40,114 bases of DNA from Miniimonas arenae (GCF_006351005.1 NZ_VENP01000028.1:1-40114), one strand, 5' to 3'; counted from the first letter of the stretch, positions 1 through 10,400 are shown. Notes: generated from the letters alone by a model not told the origin. Made by a program: numbers and translations.

Positions 1-110
1 CCAGCGATCCGTGCCGGCTCGACCCGCGAACCCAGCGATCTGTACCGGGTTCGGCCCGCGAACCGCGACAGATCGCTGGCACCACCGACGGAGGCGCGAC
101 GGATCGCTGG
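1..110. repeat. Two direct plus two inverted 12-bp repeats, 31-bp period
   Basis: The 12-mer CCAGCGATCYGT occurs at 1-12 and 32-43, and its reverse complement at 68-79 and 99-110. The two copies on each strand are exactly 31 bp apart, and sequence between copies is partly conserved (a CCCGCGAA block follows both forward copies). The stretch 1-171 is otherwise gene-free and lies downstream of the leftward acetyltransferase gene. The cluster starts at the window edge, so it may extend further left. Confidence 0.75.
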
Positions 111-171
111 CACCGCACCCACGCACGCACGCGCGCCGGGTCTGGATCGGGGGCTCCCTGCCCCTGCCCCG

Positions 172-1698
172 TCAGTACCCGAACGTCAGGTGCGCCGGGC
201 GCGACGGCGTGAACGCGAGGTCCAGCGCCTGCGCCGTCGGCTCGCTCACCGCGACCCGGCCCGCCGCCCGGAGCGTGCTCCAGCGCGCCGACCCCAGCCA
301 CAGACTGGCGAGGTCGGCGACGCCGAGGCGCGCCACGCCGTCGGGCGCCACGCCGTCGGGCGCCACACCGTCGGGCGCGGCGGCGGAGGCCCCCGCGTCA
401 GCGAGCGCGCCAGTCTCGGAGACCTCGCCCGACGGCGAGCCCACCCGCTCGACCGTCGCCGCACCGTTCGCGTCGGCCACCAGGCGATAGCGCCCGCCCG
501 CGATCCCGACCGGGTCGGAGACCTCGAACTCGACGTCGAGCGCCGTGCGGTAGCGCCGCGCCTCGAGGCAGCGCCGCACGTCGAGCAGCCGGAGCCAGTG
601 GTCGTCGCTGTCGCGCACCCGGATCGCCCGGACGTCGCGCACGAGCCATCGCAGCGGCGACTCGAGCGGCGCCCACGCCTTGACGGTGCCGATCAGGTCG
701 TGCGTGAGGACGTAGTGCCACAGCGCCGCGTACGCGTCGGGCGTGGTCGCGGCCAGGTGGCGCACGGACAGCTCGCTCGCCGTGTAGTCGGTCTCGTTGC
801 CCTTGATCGCGTAGGTCACGAGCCCGGCGAGACGCCCGGCCGCGTCGGTGTAGCGGACCGCGCGCAGCTCCTTGCGGTGCTGGTCGGGGTGCAGCCCGGC
901 GGCCTGGCGCCAGAGCGTGGGCCAGCCCGCGACGTCGCCCGGCTGGCTCCCGACGAGCTCACCGTGCAGCGTGGCGATGTCCCGCATCGCGTCCTCGCGC
1001 TCGACCTGGTCGAGGCGGCCGCGGCCCTGCGCCACGGGGTTCGGGCCGACCCACCCCGCGCGACGCGTCTGGATCTCGTGCACGCCCTCGCCGGCCGCGG
1101 GTCCGAACCCGTAGCGGCCGTAGATGGTCGCCTCGGACACCGTCAGCCCGGCGACGGGCACCCCGGCCGACGCGGCCGCGCGCAGCTCGCCCTCGAGCAG
1201 GGCGCGCGCCACGCCGCGCCGGCGGTGCGTCGAGGACACCGTGACGCCGCTGATCGCCCAGATCGGCAGCACGGAGTCGAGGTCGACCGTGAGGTCGGTC
1301 GTCCAGCACACCACCGTCGCGACGGGCGTCTCCGGGTGCGCGCCGGCGGGGTCGTAGACGCCGATCGGGCGCGTCGTCGTCTCGCCGGTCCGCCAGGCCT
1401 CGCGCGACTCGGCGCTCTCCCGCTCGCCGAGGAAGCCGCGCTCCATGGCGTGGCAGAACTGGGCGAAGGCCTCGGCGTCGTCGGGCACGACGCGGTACTG
1501 AAGGCCCGCAGCCGCGAGCGCCCGCGTCGACGTCGCATCCAGCGGGACGTCGGCGGCCACCGGCAGGTGGGAGCGGTCGGGCAGATCGAGGAGCTCGACC
1601 TCGGGTGTCGCGTCCTTCTTCTTCTCGCCGGTCGAGTCGGTCGCGTCGGCGGCTGAGGCGGTCGCGGGATCGGTCGGCTTGCTCGTCTGCTCACTCAC
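172..1698 (-). CDS. Eis-like GNAT N-acetyltransferase
   Basis: A 508-residue protein of the Eis family: an N-terminal GNAT domain, a second degenerate GNAT-like part and a C-terminal SCP2-like domain. Seen directly: an acetyl-CoA-binding segment with RRRGVARALL around residues 159-168 and IYGRYGFGPA at 192-201, which matches the IYGRFGYG segment carrying the general-acid tyrosine (Tyr126) of mycobacterial Eis. Eis uses the carboxylate of its C-terminal residue in catalysis; here the chain ends FGY. A Ser/Thr/Lys-rich leader of about 35 residues precedes the domain. The GTG start at 1698 leaves only 10 bp after the upstream MFS stop, so it is the last gene of the cca-MFS operon; a GTG at 1707 is an alternative. 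Residues near 450 contain a threefold PDGVA repeat. The substrate is unknown; Eis proteins acetylate amines, including aminoglycosides. Confidence 0.82.
   Translation of the reverse strand: MSEQTSKPTDPATASAADATDSTGEKKKDATPEVELLDLPDRSHLPVAADVPLDATSTRALAAAGLQYRVVPDDAEAFAQFCHAMERGFLGERESAESREAWRTGETTTRPIGVYDPAGAHPETPVATVVCWTTDLTVDLDSVLPIWAISGVTVSSTHRRRGVARALLEGELRAAASAGVPVAGLTVSEATIYGRYGFGPAAGEGVHEIQTRRAGWVGPNPVAQGRGRLDQVEREDAMRDIATLHGELVGSQPGDVAGWPTLWRQAAGLHPDQHRKELRAVRYTDAAGRLAGLVTYAIKGNETDYTASELSVRHLAATTPDAYAALWHYVLTHDLIGTVKAWAPLESPLRWLVRDVRAIRVRDSDDHWLRLLDVRRCLEARRYRTALDVEFEVSDPVGIAGGRYRLVADANGAATVERVGSPSGEVSETGALADAGASAAAPDGVAPDGVAPDGVARLGVADLASLWLGSARWSTLRAAGRVAVSEPTAQALDLAFTPSRPAHLTFGY
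331..375 (-). repeat. Three tandem 15-bp repeats inside the acetyltransferase gene
   Basis: Three consecutive 15-bp units (331-345, 346-360, 361-375) differ at one base. On the coding strand they give an in-frame PDGVA repeat in a linker before the C-terminal region. Changes in copy number would stay in frame. Confidence 0.85.
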
Positions 1699-1708
1699 CC
1701 GAGGCACG

Positions 1709-3139
1709 CTACCGACGCGCGGGCTCCGAGGACGAGGCGATATCGCCCGCCCCCGCGTCGTGCGCGACGAGCAGCCGGCTCGACACCCCGCCGAGCGCCA
1801 CGAGCGCGCACCCCACGCCGACCATGATCGCCAGCGGCGCCGACCAGCCGCCGCTCGCGTCCCGGACCGCACCGATGAGCACCGGTCCGACGGCGGCGCC
1901 CGCGAACCCGACCGTCTGCAGCACTGCCTGGATGCCGCGCGACTGCGTCTCGTCCGCGGCCACGTGCACGCCGAACGTCACGATCACCGTGAAGCAGGCA
2001 CCCTGCGCCATGCCGCCGACGAGCACCGCGGCGAGCCACGCCGTCGGCGCGAACGCGAGCAGCAGCACGCACGCGAGCCAGCCGAGAGTCGTGAGCGTCA
2101 TGAGCATCCACAGCCGCGTCCCGGGCAGCCGCAGCAGGAGCGGCAGCGCGAGCCGCCCCACGATCCCCAGCGCCATGAACACGGACACGCACGCCCCCGC
2201 GGCGCCCGACGTCAGCCCCGACCGCTCCTGCAGCAGCGTCGGCAGCCACGAGGACACCGCGAAGTAGCACAGCCCGTGCATCGCGAACGTGAACCCGAGC
2301 ACCCACGCGATCGGCACGCGCAGCCCGGAGACAGCGCGAGGCACAGGGCGCGCCGCCAGACGCCCGCCACCGCCCGAGGCTTGATGCGCGACGGCGAGCG
2401 ACCCTCCCGAGGTCGGCTCCCCGTCGGGCGCGTGGGGCCCGGCCACGACGACGCCGGCGGCGACCTCGCCGGTCGCCCCGACCTCGGGCACGCCCACGAG
2501 GTCGGCCGGGGCGAGCGGACGACGGCGAGCCATCGCGTCGCGGTTGGCCCACCACCACACGAGCGCGGCGAGGAAGGAGGTGGCCGACCAGACGGCCAGG
2601 CCGACCTGCCAGCCGAGCAGCGCGACGACGGGCGCGGACACCGCGGCCGCGAGCGCCGAGCCCACGTTCGTGGCTGAGGTCTGCACCCCGTTCATGAGCA
2701 GCGCGCGGTGCCGGTAGCGCCGCGTGACCAGCGTGGGGATCGCGATGTTCGCGACGGCGATCGCGCCGCCCAGCAGCACCGAGCCGGCGAAGAGGGCGGC
2801 GACCGAGCCGGTCGAGCGCGCGAGGACGCCCGTGCCGATGAGCAGCGAGGCGCCGACGAGCGACCGGTTGACGCCCGCCCAGCCCACGATCCGCGCGGCG
2901 AACGGGGTCAGCAGCGCGAAGCAGAACACCGGGATGCTCGTGAGGGCGCCCGCGGCGGCGCTGTCCAGGCCGACGTCGGCTTGGATCGTGCGGATCACCG
3001 GCCCGAGCGCGACGGTCGGGATCTGCAGCTGCAGGCAGACGAGGGCGAACGGCAGGAGCGCCGTGCCCGCGCGGACGAGGTCGGGGCGCCGGGCCTCGGG
3101 GCGCCGGACGCCGACGCCCCCGGGATCGGCCGGGCTCAC
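1709..3139 (-). CDS. MFS transporter, CynX/NimT-like
   Basis: A 476-residue major facilitator with about 12 hydrophobic segments in two halves, separated by a loop at roughly residues 215-275 rich in Gly, Ala and Pro. The overall pattern (ALVCLQLQIPTVALGPV in TM1, TRRYRHRALLMNG in the cytoplasmic loop) resembles the CynX/NimT group, whose members include cyanate and 2-nitroimidazole transporters. The GTG start at 3139 overlaps the cca stop by 4 bp (GTGA), which implies translational coupling; the stop at 1709 is 10 bp before the acetyltransferase. Pairing with an Eis-like acetyltransferase could point to handling of a small toxic amine, but that is inference and the substrate cannot be read from sequence. 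Confidence 0.82.
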   Translation of the reverse strand: MSPADPGGVGVRRPEARRPDLVRAGTALLPFALVCLQLQIPTVALGPVIRTIQADVGLDSAAAGALTSIPVFCFALLTPFAARIVGWAGVNRSLVGASLLIGTGVLARSTGSVAALFAGSVLLGGAIAVANIAIPTLVTRRYRHRALLMNGVQTSATNVGSALAAAVSAPVVALLGWQVGLAVWSATSFLAALVWWWANRDAMARRRPLAPADLVGVPEVGATGEVAAGVVVAGPHAPDGEPTSGGSLAVAHQASGGGGRLAARPVPRAVSGLRVPIAWVLGFTFAMHGLCYFAVSSWLPTLLQERSGLTSGAAGACVSVFMALGIVGRLALPLLLRLPGTRLWMLMTLTTLGWLACVLLLAFAPTAWLAAVLVGGMAQGACFTVIVTFGVHVAADETQSRGIQAVLQTVGFAGAAVGPVLIGAVRDASGGWSAPLAIMVGVGCALVALGGVSSRLLVAHDAGAGDIASSSEPARR

Positions 3140-4608
3140 GGCCGGGGCGTCTCGCGCGCGGCCCACCACGCGCGCAGCCGCTCCTCGGCGTCGGCCTCGT
3201 TCAGCTCCCCCTCGTCCAGGCGCAGCTCCATGAGGAAGCGGTACGCCTCGCCGACCGTCGGCCCCGGCGGCAGGTCGAGGATCCGCATGATCGCCACGCC
3301 GTCGAGCGCCGGACGCAACGAGGCGAGCGACTCCGCCTCGGCGAGCTCGGCGATCCGCTTCTCGAGGTCGTCGTAGGCGTGCGCGAGGCGCTCGGCCTTG
3401 CGGCGGTTGCGCGTCGTGCAGTCCGCGCGGGTGAGCCGGTGCAGTCGCTCGAGCAGCGGGCCCGCGTCGGTCACGTAGCGCCGCACGGCCGAGTCCGTCC
3501 ACGCGCCCTCGCCGTAGCCGTGGAAGCGCAGGTGGAGGGCGATGAGGTCGGTGACGTCCGCCGTCGTGGCCTTGTCGAACGCGAGCGCCTTGAGGCGCTT
3601 GCGGGCGAGCTTCGCGCCGACGAGCTCGTGGTGGTGGAACGAGACGCGTCCGCCCGGTTCGTTGCGGCGGGTCGCGGGCTTGCCGACGTCGTGGAGCAGC
3701 GCGGCGAGCCGGAGGACGAGGTCCGGGCCCGGCACGGGTCCGGCCGCGCTCGTCTCCAGGTCGATCGCCTGGTCGAGCACCGTGAGGGAGTGCGCGTACA
3801 CGTCCTTGTGGCGGTGGTGCTCGTCGATCTCCAGGCGCATCGCGGGCAGCTCGGGCAGCACGACGTCGGCGAGCCCGGTCTCCACGAACAGCTCCAGCCC
3901 GCGCCGCGGCGCGGGTGCCATCAGCATCTTGACGAGCTCGGCCTGCACGCGCTCGGCCGAGACGATCGCCAGGCGCGGCGCGAGCGCGGACATCGCGGCC
4001 ATCACCTCCGGCGCCACGTCGACGCCGAGCTGTGCGGCGAACCGGCAGGCCCGCATCATCCGCAGCGGGTCGTCGTCGAAGGACTGCTCGGGTGACGCGG
4101 GCGTGCGCAGCACGCCGGCGGCGAGGTCGGACAGGCCACCGAACGGGTCGACGAACGTGAGGTCGGGCAGGCGCACGGCCATCGCGTTGATCCGGAAGTC
4201 GCGCCGCGAGAGGTCGCCCTCAAGCGAGTCCCCGTACGCCACGACGGGCTTGCGGGACGAGGGGTCGTAGGACTCGGTGCGGTAGGTGGTGACCTCGACG
4301 ACGACGTCGCCGCGCCGGGCGCCGATCGTGCCGAACTCCCGGCCCATGTCCCACGTGGTGCCCCAGCGGGCGAGGATCGCCTCGGTCTCCTCCGGCCGCG
4401 CCGAGGTGGTGAGGTCGAGGTCCTGGCTCGTGCGCCCGAGGAAGGCGTCCCGCACGGGCCCGCCGACCACCGCGAGCTCGTGCCCGGCGTCGGCGAACAT
4501 CGACCCGAGCGGCTCGACGTCCTGCGCCATCGCGCCGAGCACGCCGAGGGCCGTGCGCATGAGCTCGGCCGGACCGGGTGCGGGGGAGGTGGGTGACTGC
4601 GGGGGCAT
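3136..4608 (-). CDS. cca: CCA-adding tRNA nucleotidyltransferase
   Basis: A 490-residue enzyme that adds or repairs the 3'-CCA of tRNAs. The nucleotidyltransferase head is clear: GGPVRDAFLGR at residues 49-59, followed by DLDL with the paired catalytic aspartates at about 63 and 65, and the RRDFRINAMA motif at about residues 139-148. An HD domain follows (LLHDVGKPATRR), as in actinobacterial PcnA-type enzymes. The gene order (leftward cca next to rightward NUDIX, DUF6049 and murJ) matches Mycobacterium tuberculosis Rv3907c-Rv3910. The windows's tRNA genes lack an encoded CCA, consistent with a need for this enzyme. The ATG start at 4608 leaves a 41-bp divergent gap to the NUDIX gene. Confidence 0.93.
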   Translation of the reverse strand: MPPQSPTSPAPGPAELMRTALGVLGAMAQDVEPLGSMFADAGHELAVVGGPVRDAFLGRTSQDLDLTTSARPEETEAILARWGTTWDMGREFGTIGARRGDVVVEVTTYRTESYDPSSRKPVVAYGDSLEGDLSRRDFRINAMAVRLPDLTFVDPFGGLSDLAAGVLRTPASPEQSFDDDPLRMMRACRFAAQLGVDVAPEVMAAMSALAPRLAIVSAERVQAELVKMLMAPAPRRGLELFVETGLADVVLPELPAMRLEIDEHHRHKDVYAHSLTVLDQAIDLETSAAGPVPGPDLVLRLAALLHDVGKPATRRNEPGGRVSFHHHELVGAKLARKRLKALAFDKATTADVTDLIALHLRFHGYGEGAWTDSAVRRYVTDAGPLLERLHRLTRADCTTRNRRKAERLAHAYDDLEKRIAELAEAESLASLRPALDGVAIMRILDLPPGPTVGEAYRFLMELRLDEGELNEADAEERLRAWWAARETPRP

Positions 4609-4649
4609 GGGTCCCAGGTTCCCACGCCTGCTCGCCTATGGTGGGGGGC

Positions 4650-5297
4650 ATGTCCACCCCGTCGCCGGCTCGACGCGTCCCGGGTCGGCCTGCGCCGCCA
4701 CCGGCACCCTCGGCGCCACCGGGTGGGCAGCAGCCGGGGCGCACTCCAGGCCCGCCGTCGGGCCATCAGCCGGGGCCGCCGGTCCAGCCCTCGGGCCACG
4801 CCCCGCACCCCTCGGGTCACGTCTCCCCAGCCTCGCGCGGGATCCGCCCGTCGCCGCCCGTCGTGGACGAGACCTCCGCCGGCGGCATCGTCGTCGACGT
4901 GGTCGACGGCGTCGCGTACTGCGCCGTGATCGCGCGCCGCAACCGCGCGGGCCGGCTCGAGTGGTGCCTGCCCAAGGGCCACCTCGAGCTCGGCGAGACC
5001 GCCGAGCAGGCGGCCGTGCGCGAGGTCGCCGAGGAGACCGGCATCACGAGCCAGGTCGTGCGCCACCTCGCGACCATCGACTACTGGTTCGCCGGCCACG
5101 AGCGTCGCGTCCACAAGGTCGTGCACCACTACCTCCTCGCCGCGCTCGGCGGCGACCTCAGCATCGAGAACGACCCCGACCACGAGGCCGAGCAGGTCGC
5201 GTGGGTCGAGCTCGACGTGCTGCCCAGCCGCCTCGCCTACCCCAACGAGCGTCGTGTCGTGGCGATGGCGCGGGACGTGCTCGTCGGCCCGTCGTGA
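4650..5297 (+). CDS. NUDIX hydrolase (MutT4-like)
   Basis: A 215-residue protein with a Pro/Gly/Ser-rich tail at residues 1-70, then a NUDIX fold. The NUDIX box is intact at residues 110-132: Gly110, Glu116, Arg124-Glu125, Glu128-Glu129 and Gly131-Ile132. It probably hydrolyses a nucleoside-diphosphate-linked substrate; position matches mutT4 (Rv3908) of M. tuberculosis. The ATG at 4650 is preceded by a G-rich run, but a TATGGT hexamer at 4637-4642 could be a -10 box that would make the mRNA nearly leaderless. The stop overlaps the GTG of the next gene by 4 bp. The low-complexity N-terminus is probably disordered. Confidence 0.88.
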   Translation: MSTPSPARRVPGRPAPPPAPSAPPGGQQPGRTPGPPSGHQPGPPVQPSGHAPHPSGHVSPASRGIRPSPPVVDETSAGGIVVDVVDGVAYCAVIARRNRAGRLEWCLPKGHLELGETAEQAAVREVAEETGITSQVVRHLATIDYWFAGHERRVHKVVHHYLLAALGGDLSIENDPDHEAEQVAWVELDVLPSRLAYPNERRVVAMARDVLVGPS

Positions 5298-7438
5298 CCC
5301 GGGGTCGCGCTGCGGCCCGCCTCGCCCGCGCGCTGCTGGGCCTCGCGGTGCTCGCGCCGGTCGCCGCGCTCACGCCCGGCGCCGCGCTCGCGGCGACGGC
5401 TGCGCCGTCCGCCGGCCCGACGGCGAGCCCCACGAGCGCCACCGCGAGCGCCACCGCGTCCGCCTCAGGGTCCGCCACAGCCACCCAGCCCGACGACTCA
5501 CCCGCCGTCCGCCTCACCCTCTCCGACCTCGCCCCCTCGGTCGCGCGACCCTCCGACACGCTGCGCCTGACCGGGACGATCACCAACGCGACCGACCAGG
5601 CCTTCGTCGACCCCGTGCTCACCATCGGCGTGCAGCAGGTCGTGCCGCGCACCCGGACCGCGCTCGAGCGCTGGTTCGCCGAGGACTCCGCACCCACGGC
5701 GCGGCTCGAGCTGACCCGGCAGGAGTCGCTGCGCGTGGAGGCCGGCGCGACGGCGGCGATCGTGCTCGACGTCCCGGTCACCGACCTCGGCTTCCCCATC
5801 CGGTTCGACAACTGGGGCGCGCGTGGCCTCGAGATCACGCTCACCAGCGGCGACGTGCAGGCCGTCGTGCGGACCGTCGGCGTGTTCTACCCCGAGGAGG
5901 GCGTCGAGGCCGCGCTCGACGTCGGCGTCCTGCTGCCCGTCACGCCCAGCGCGACCGAGTGGACCGACACCCTCGAGGCCGGCGGGAGCCCGGCGTTCGT
6001 GTCGACCGCGCGCACCCAGGCGCTGCTCGACGTCGCCGAGTCCGGCGCGACGCTCGCCGTCGACCCGGTCGTCCTGCCCGACTCCGACGGCGTGCTCCCC
6101 GCGACCGCCCCGCTCCTCACCCTCCCGTGGGCGGACGCCGACGAGGCGGTGCTGCCGGTCGCCGGCCCGGCAGGCGACGAGCTGCTCGCGCGGGCGCGCG
6201 AGCGCGCCGTCGCGAGCTTCGCCGGGACCCGGTGGACGCCGAGCTCGAGCGTCGCGTGGCCCGCGTCGCCCGGCGTGACCGCCGACCTCGTGCAGGCGCT
6301 CGTCGACGACGGCTACGACGGCCTCGTGCTCGCCGACGACGCCCTCCCGGCGGCCCCGCTCGGCACCGCCGACGCGCGCGTCGACCTCACCCTCGCGGGC
6401 GACTCGACCAGCACGGCCGGCACCGCCAGCTCGACCGGCACGGCCGACTCGACCGACACCCTCCCCGCCCTCGTCGCCGACGCCGGCCTGTCCGACACGC
6501 TCGCGGGGACCGGAACCGTGCCGCACGCGGGTGTCACGGCCGCGCTCGCCCAGCGCCAGCTCGCCGTCGCGACCACCGCGGTGGTGGTCCAGGAGACCCA
6601 GGCGCCGACGGAGGTGCTCGCGATGGTGGACCGGACCGCGGCCGCCGCCCTGACGCCTCAGGACGCACGTGCGCTCGAGGACACGCTCGCGGCGCTCGCC
6701 TCGGCGCCGTGGGTGAACCTGACCGACGTCCCGACGCTGCTGGCCCGCCCCGCCGCGGCCACCACGGCGGCGACCGACCTCACAGCCGCCTCCGCGCTGA
6801 CACCCGACCTGCAGGGCGTGGTCGACGACACGGTGGTGCAGGCCGAGGAGGCACAGCGGCTGTCCTCGGCCTTCACCGATCCGGAGCAGCTCGCGGCGCT
6901 CGGCACCGGCGTGACCGACACCCTCGCCGTCGCGCCGTCCGCCGCCTGGCGGCTCGGCGGGCAGACCGGCGACCTCGCGCTGCAGCGCGTGAGCGACGCG
7001 CTCGCGACGGCGTCGACCGGCGTCGCGGTCGCCGTGCCGCAGAGCCTCGTGAGCATGCTCGCGGAGGAGGGCGTGATCCCGCTCAGCCTCACCAACACCC
7101 TCGAGGAGACGGTGACCGTGCACGTGCACGTCCGGCCCGGCCAGGCGATCCTGCGGGTCGAGGACACCCCCGACGTCACACTCGCCCCCGGCCAGTCCGA
7201 GACCGTCCGGGTGCCGGTGACCGCGGTCGCGAACGGGCAGACCACGCTCACCGTCACCGTGACCAGCCCCGACGGCGCGCCCATGGCGCAGACCAGTCGG
7301 TTCACGGTGCGTGTCCGGGCCGAGTGGGAGTCGGTGGGACTCGGCATCGCCGCCGCCGCGCTCGCCGTGCTCCTCGTGCTCGGGCTCATCCGCACGATCC
7401 GGCGCGGTCGCCGTCGGGCCGACGGGGTGCCCCGATGA
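5294..7438 (+). CDS. DUF6049 family secreted/membrane-anchored protein
   Basis: A 714-residue protein equivalent in position to Rv3909. It begins with a signal peptide: basic start (RGRAAARLAR), a hydrophobic core to about residue 36 and an Ala-rich cleavage region, then a Ser/Thr/Ala linker. The bulk is extracytoplasmic, with a beta-rich domain near residues 75-210. One membrane helix near the C-terminus (about residues 680-700) is followed by an Arg-rich cytoplasmic tail. GTG start 5294 overlaps the NUDIX stop and the stop overlaps murJ, both by 4 bp. Function is unestablished; the tight coupling to MurJ suggests a role in the lipid II or peptidoglycan export machinery. The start choice rests on the overlap and the signal peptide. 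Confidence 0.85.
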   Translation: MTRGRAAARLARALLGLAVLAPVAALTPGAALAATAAPSAGPTASPTSATASATASASGSATATQPDDSPAVRLTLSDLAPSVARPSDTLRLTGTITNATDQAFVDPVLTIGVQQVVPRTRTALERWFAEDSAPTARLELTRQESLRVEAGATAAIVLDVPVTDLGFPIRFDNWGARGLEITLTSGDVQAVVRTVGVFYPEEGVEAALDVGVLLPVTPSATEWTDTLEAGGSPAFVSTARTQALLDVAESGATLAVDPVVLPDSDGVLPATAPLLTLPWADADEAVLPVAGPAGDELLARARERAVASFAGTRWTPSSSVAWPASPGVTADLVQALVDDGYDGLVLADDALPAAPLGTADARVDLTLAGDSTSTAGTASSTGTADSTDTLPALVADAGLSDTLAGTGTVPHAGVTAALAQRQLAVATTAVVVQETQAPTEVLAMVDRTAAAALTPQDARALEDTLAALASAPWVNLTDVPTLLARPAAATTAATDLTAASALTPDLQGVVDDTVVQAEEAQRLSSAFTDPEQLAALGTGVTDTLAVAPSAAWRLGGQTGDLALQRVSDALATASTGVAVAVPQSLVSMLAEEGVIPLSLTNTLEETVTVHVHVRPGQAILRVEDTPDVTLAPGQSETVRVPVTAVANGQTTLTVTVTSPDGAPMAQTSRFTVRVRAEWESVGLGIAAAALAVLLVLGLIRTIRRGRRRADGVPR

Positions 7439-10400
7439 CCCGCTCGCGCGGCATCGCCAGCGCGACCGCGACCATGTTCTCCGGGACCCTCGTCTCCCGC
7501 GTCCTCGGCTTCGTGCGCGGCGGCCTCATCGCCGTCGCGCTGTCGTCCGCCGGCGGTGCGGCGGCGTCGTTCGCCGTCGCGAACACGCTCCCCAACACGA
7601 TCTACATGCTGCTCGCGGGCGGCGTCATCAACGCCGTGCTGGTCCCCCAGCTGGTGCGCGCGGCGCGGCTGCCCGACGGCGGACGCGAGTACACCGACCG
7701 CCTCCTCACGGTGGCGACGGCCGGGCTGTTCGTGGTCACCGTGGTCCTCACGCTGGGCGCGGGGCTGCTCGTGCGCCTGTACGCGAACCAGATGAGCGCC
7801 GACTGGCTGCCCGTCGCGTACGCGTTCGCCTACTGGTGCGTGCCGCAGGTCTTCTTCTACGGCCTGTACACGCTGCTGGGCCAGGTGCTCAACGCGCGCA
7901 GCGTGTTCGGGCCCTACATGTGGGCGCCCGTCGTCAACAACGTCGTCGCGATCGCCGGCCTCGTGGTCTACCTGCGCCAGTTCGGCGCGATGCCGACGAA
8001 CCAGCTCACGGCCGCGCAGTTCGGCGCCGACCGCATCGTGCTGCTCGGCGCGACGGCGACGCTCGGCGTCGCGCTGCAGGCGATCGTGCTGGTCGTGCCG
8101 CTCTGGCGGGCCGGGTTCCGCTACCGGCCCCGGTGGGGCCTGGCCGGCCTGGGTGGCGCGACGCGGATGGGCGGCTGGACGTTCGCCGCGCTCGCCGTCG
8201 GGCAGGTGGGGTTCCTCGCCGTCTCGAACGTCGCCGCCGCGGCCGGTGCGCGCGGCGACGCCGCGGGCTCGATCTACGCGGACAACGCGACCTACCAGCT
8301 CGCGTTCACCGTGTTCATGCTGCCGCAGTCGCTCGTCGTGGTCTCGCTCGTCACCGCGATGTTCACCCGGCTGTCGGAGAAGGCCGCGGCGCGCGACCGG
8401 TTCGGGGTGCGCAGCGACCTCTCCTTCACGATGCGCACGGTGAGCGTCTTCACGGTCATCGCGACCGCCGTCGTGATCCTCGGCGCGCACGACCTGGCCA
8501 ACCTCATCACGCTCGGCAGCCAGGAGGCCGACCGGGTGAGCCAGCTCTCCCACGTGATCGTCGGGCTCGCCGTCGGGATCCCCGCCCTCGGGCTGTGGAG
8601 CGCGGTGCAGCGCGTCTACTACGCCTACGAGGACGCCCGGTCGCTGTTCTGGATCCAGGTCGTCATGGCCGTCGTCGTCGCCGGCGGGTCGTTCGCCGGG
8701 ATGCTCCTGCTCTCACCGTCGACCTGGGTGGTCGGCGCCGCCCTGGCGATCGCCGCGTCGTACGTGCTCGGGTCCGTGATCGGCTACCTCGGGCTGCGCC
8801 GGCACCTGCCGAGCATCGACGGCGCGCGCGTCTTCCGCACGCACCTGCGGCTCGTGCTCGCCGTCGTGCCGCCCGTGGTGGTCGGGGTGCTGCTCGGCAT
8901 CGTGTGGACGGGTGGCTCCCTCGCCGTCTCGGCGGTCCGGCTGATGCTCCTCGCGCTCGTGATGGGCGCCGCGTACCTCGCGACCGGCCGCGCGCTGCGG
9001 ATCTCGGAGGTCAGCGGGCTCATGGACCGGGCGGCGCGCCTGCTGGCGCGCGTCGGTCCCCTGACCGACCGGCTGCGTACCATGGTCTCGGCGCGAACGT
9101 CTCGCGCGGGGACGACCGAACGGGGTGCGGTGACCCAGCTGGGGTACGACGCGGTGGCCGTGGGCCTGCTGCTCGCCGACCGTTACCGCGTGGACCAGCA
9201 GGTCGACTCCGCGATCCCCGGGATCGCCGCCTGGCAGGGTCGCGACACCATCCTCGAGCGCCGCATCGACGTCCTGTCCGTGGCCCCCGAGCGCGCGAAC
9301 GCGGTGCTCGACGGTGCGCGTCGCGCCTCGCTGCTGTCCGACCCGCGCCTGCCGAAGGTGCTGCGCGTCGGCGAGCACGAGGGCACCGGGTACGTCGTCC
9401 TCGAGCCGTTCGCCGCGCGCACGCTCGCGCAGGTGCTCGACGGCGGAGGTCACCTGCCGCCCGACGTCGCCCGGTCGATCGCGGGCGAGGTCGCCAGCGC
9501 CCTGGAGACGGGGCGTCGCCGCGGTGTCCACCACCTCGGTCTCGTGCCCGAGCTCGTCGGGTTCACGAGCACCGGTGGCGTCCGGGTCGCCGGCCTCGGC
9601 CTCGTCGGGCCCGCGGGCGGGCTCGCCCCCAGCTCCACCGAGGCGGCCCGCGCCGACGCGCGCGCCGTGGCCGACCTCTACGCGACCATGACCGGCGCGG
9701 ACGCGGCGCCCGTGGCCGACGGCGAGCTGCACACCGCGTCGAACGTCGTCGTCGCGCTCGCGCCGTGGGCCGCCGTGCCGCCGCTCGCCGAGCTCGGTGC
9801 GCTCGCCGCGCCCGCCGCCGGGGGCGGCGCCCCCGATCCGGCCGCTGAGACCCCCGCTCCCGGTCGCCCCGCCGAACCCTCGTCAGGGCGCCCGACGGCG
9901 GACCTCGCCGTCGGCACGCCGCTCGCCGGGGCGGTGGTCGGGTCCGTCGTGGAGCCCGAGCACGACGCCGACCTCGCCGAGCTGGCGTCCCTCGAGGGCG
10001 ACGAGGTCGCCGTGGCCGACGTGACCGCGGGTGGCATCGGCGCTTCCGGCGCCGAGGATGCCGAGGATCTCGAGGGTGTCGCCGGCGCCGCGGGAGAGCC
10101 CGGCGATGCCGCGGTCTCGACGGCGAGCGACGACGACGAAGAGCTGCGCGAGCTCGCGGCGGTCGACGGCGCGCTCGTGGACGAGACCGCGAGCTTCGGC
10201 GGCGCGTGGCAGCCGGCCATGAACGACCTGTCCGCTCCCCCGACCTTCGGCGCGGTGCTCGCCGGCTCGGACGCTGCGGGGGCCGCTGGTGCTGCTGGCG
10301 CTGCGACCCCGACCGAGCAGACCGCGGGTGCCACCGACGACCCGACCACGGCGCCGTCCACCGTCGCGGCGGCTGGTGCCGGGCTCGCGGGGGTGGGCGC

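Noticed and set aside
331-375. CRISPR-like short array
   Set aside because: Units are contiguous with no spacers and in frame within a gene.
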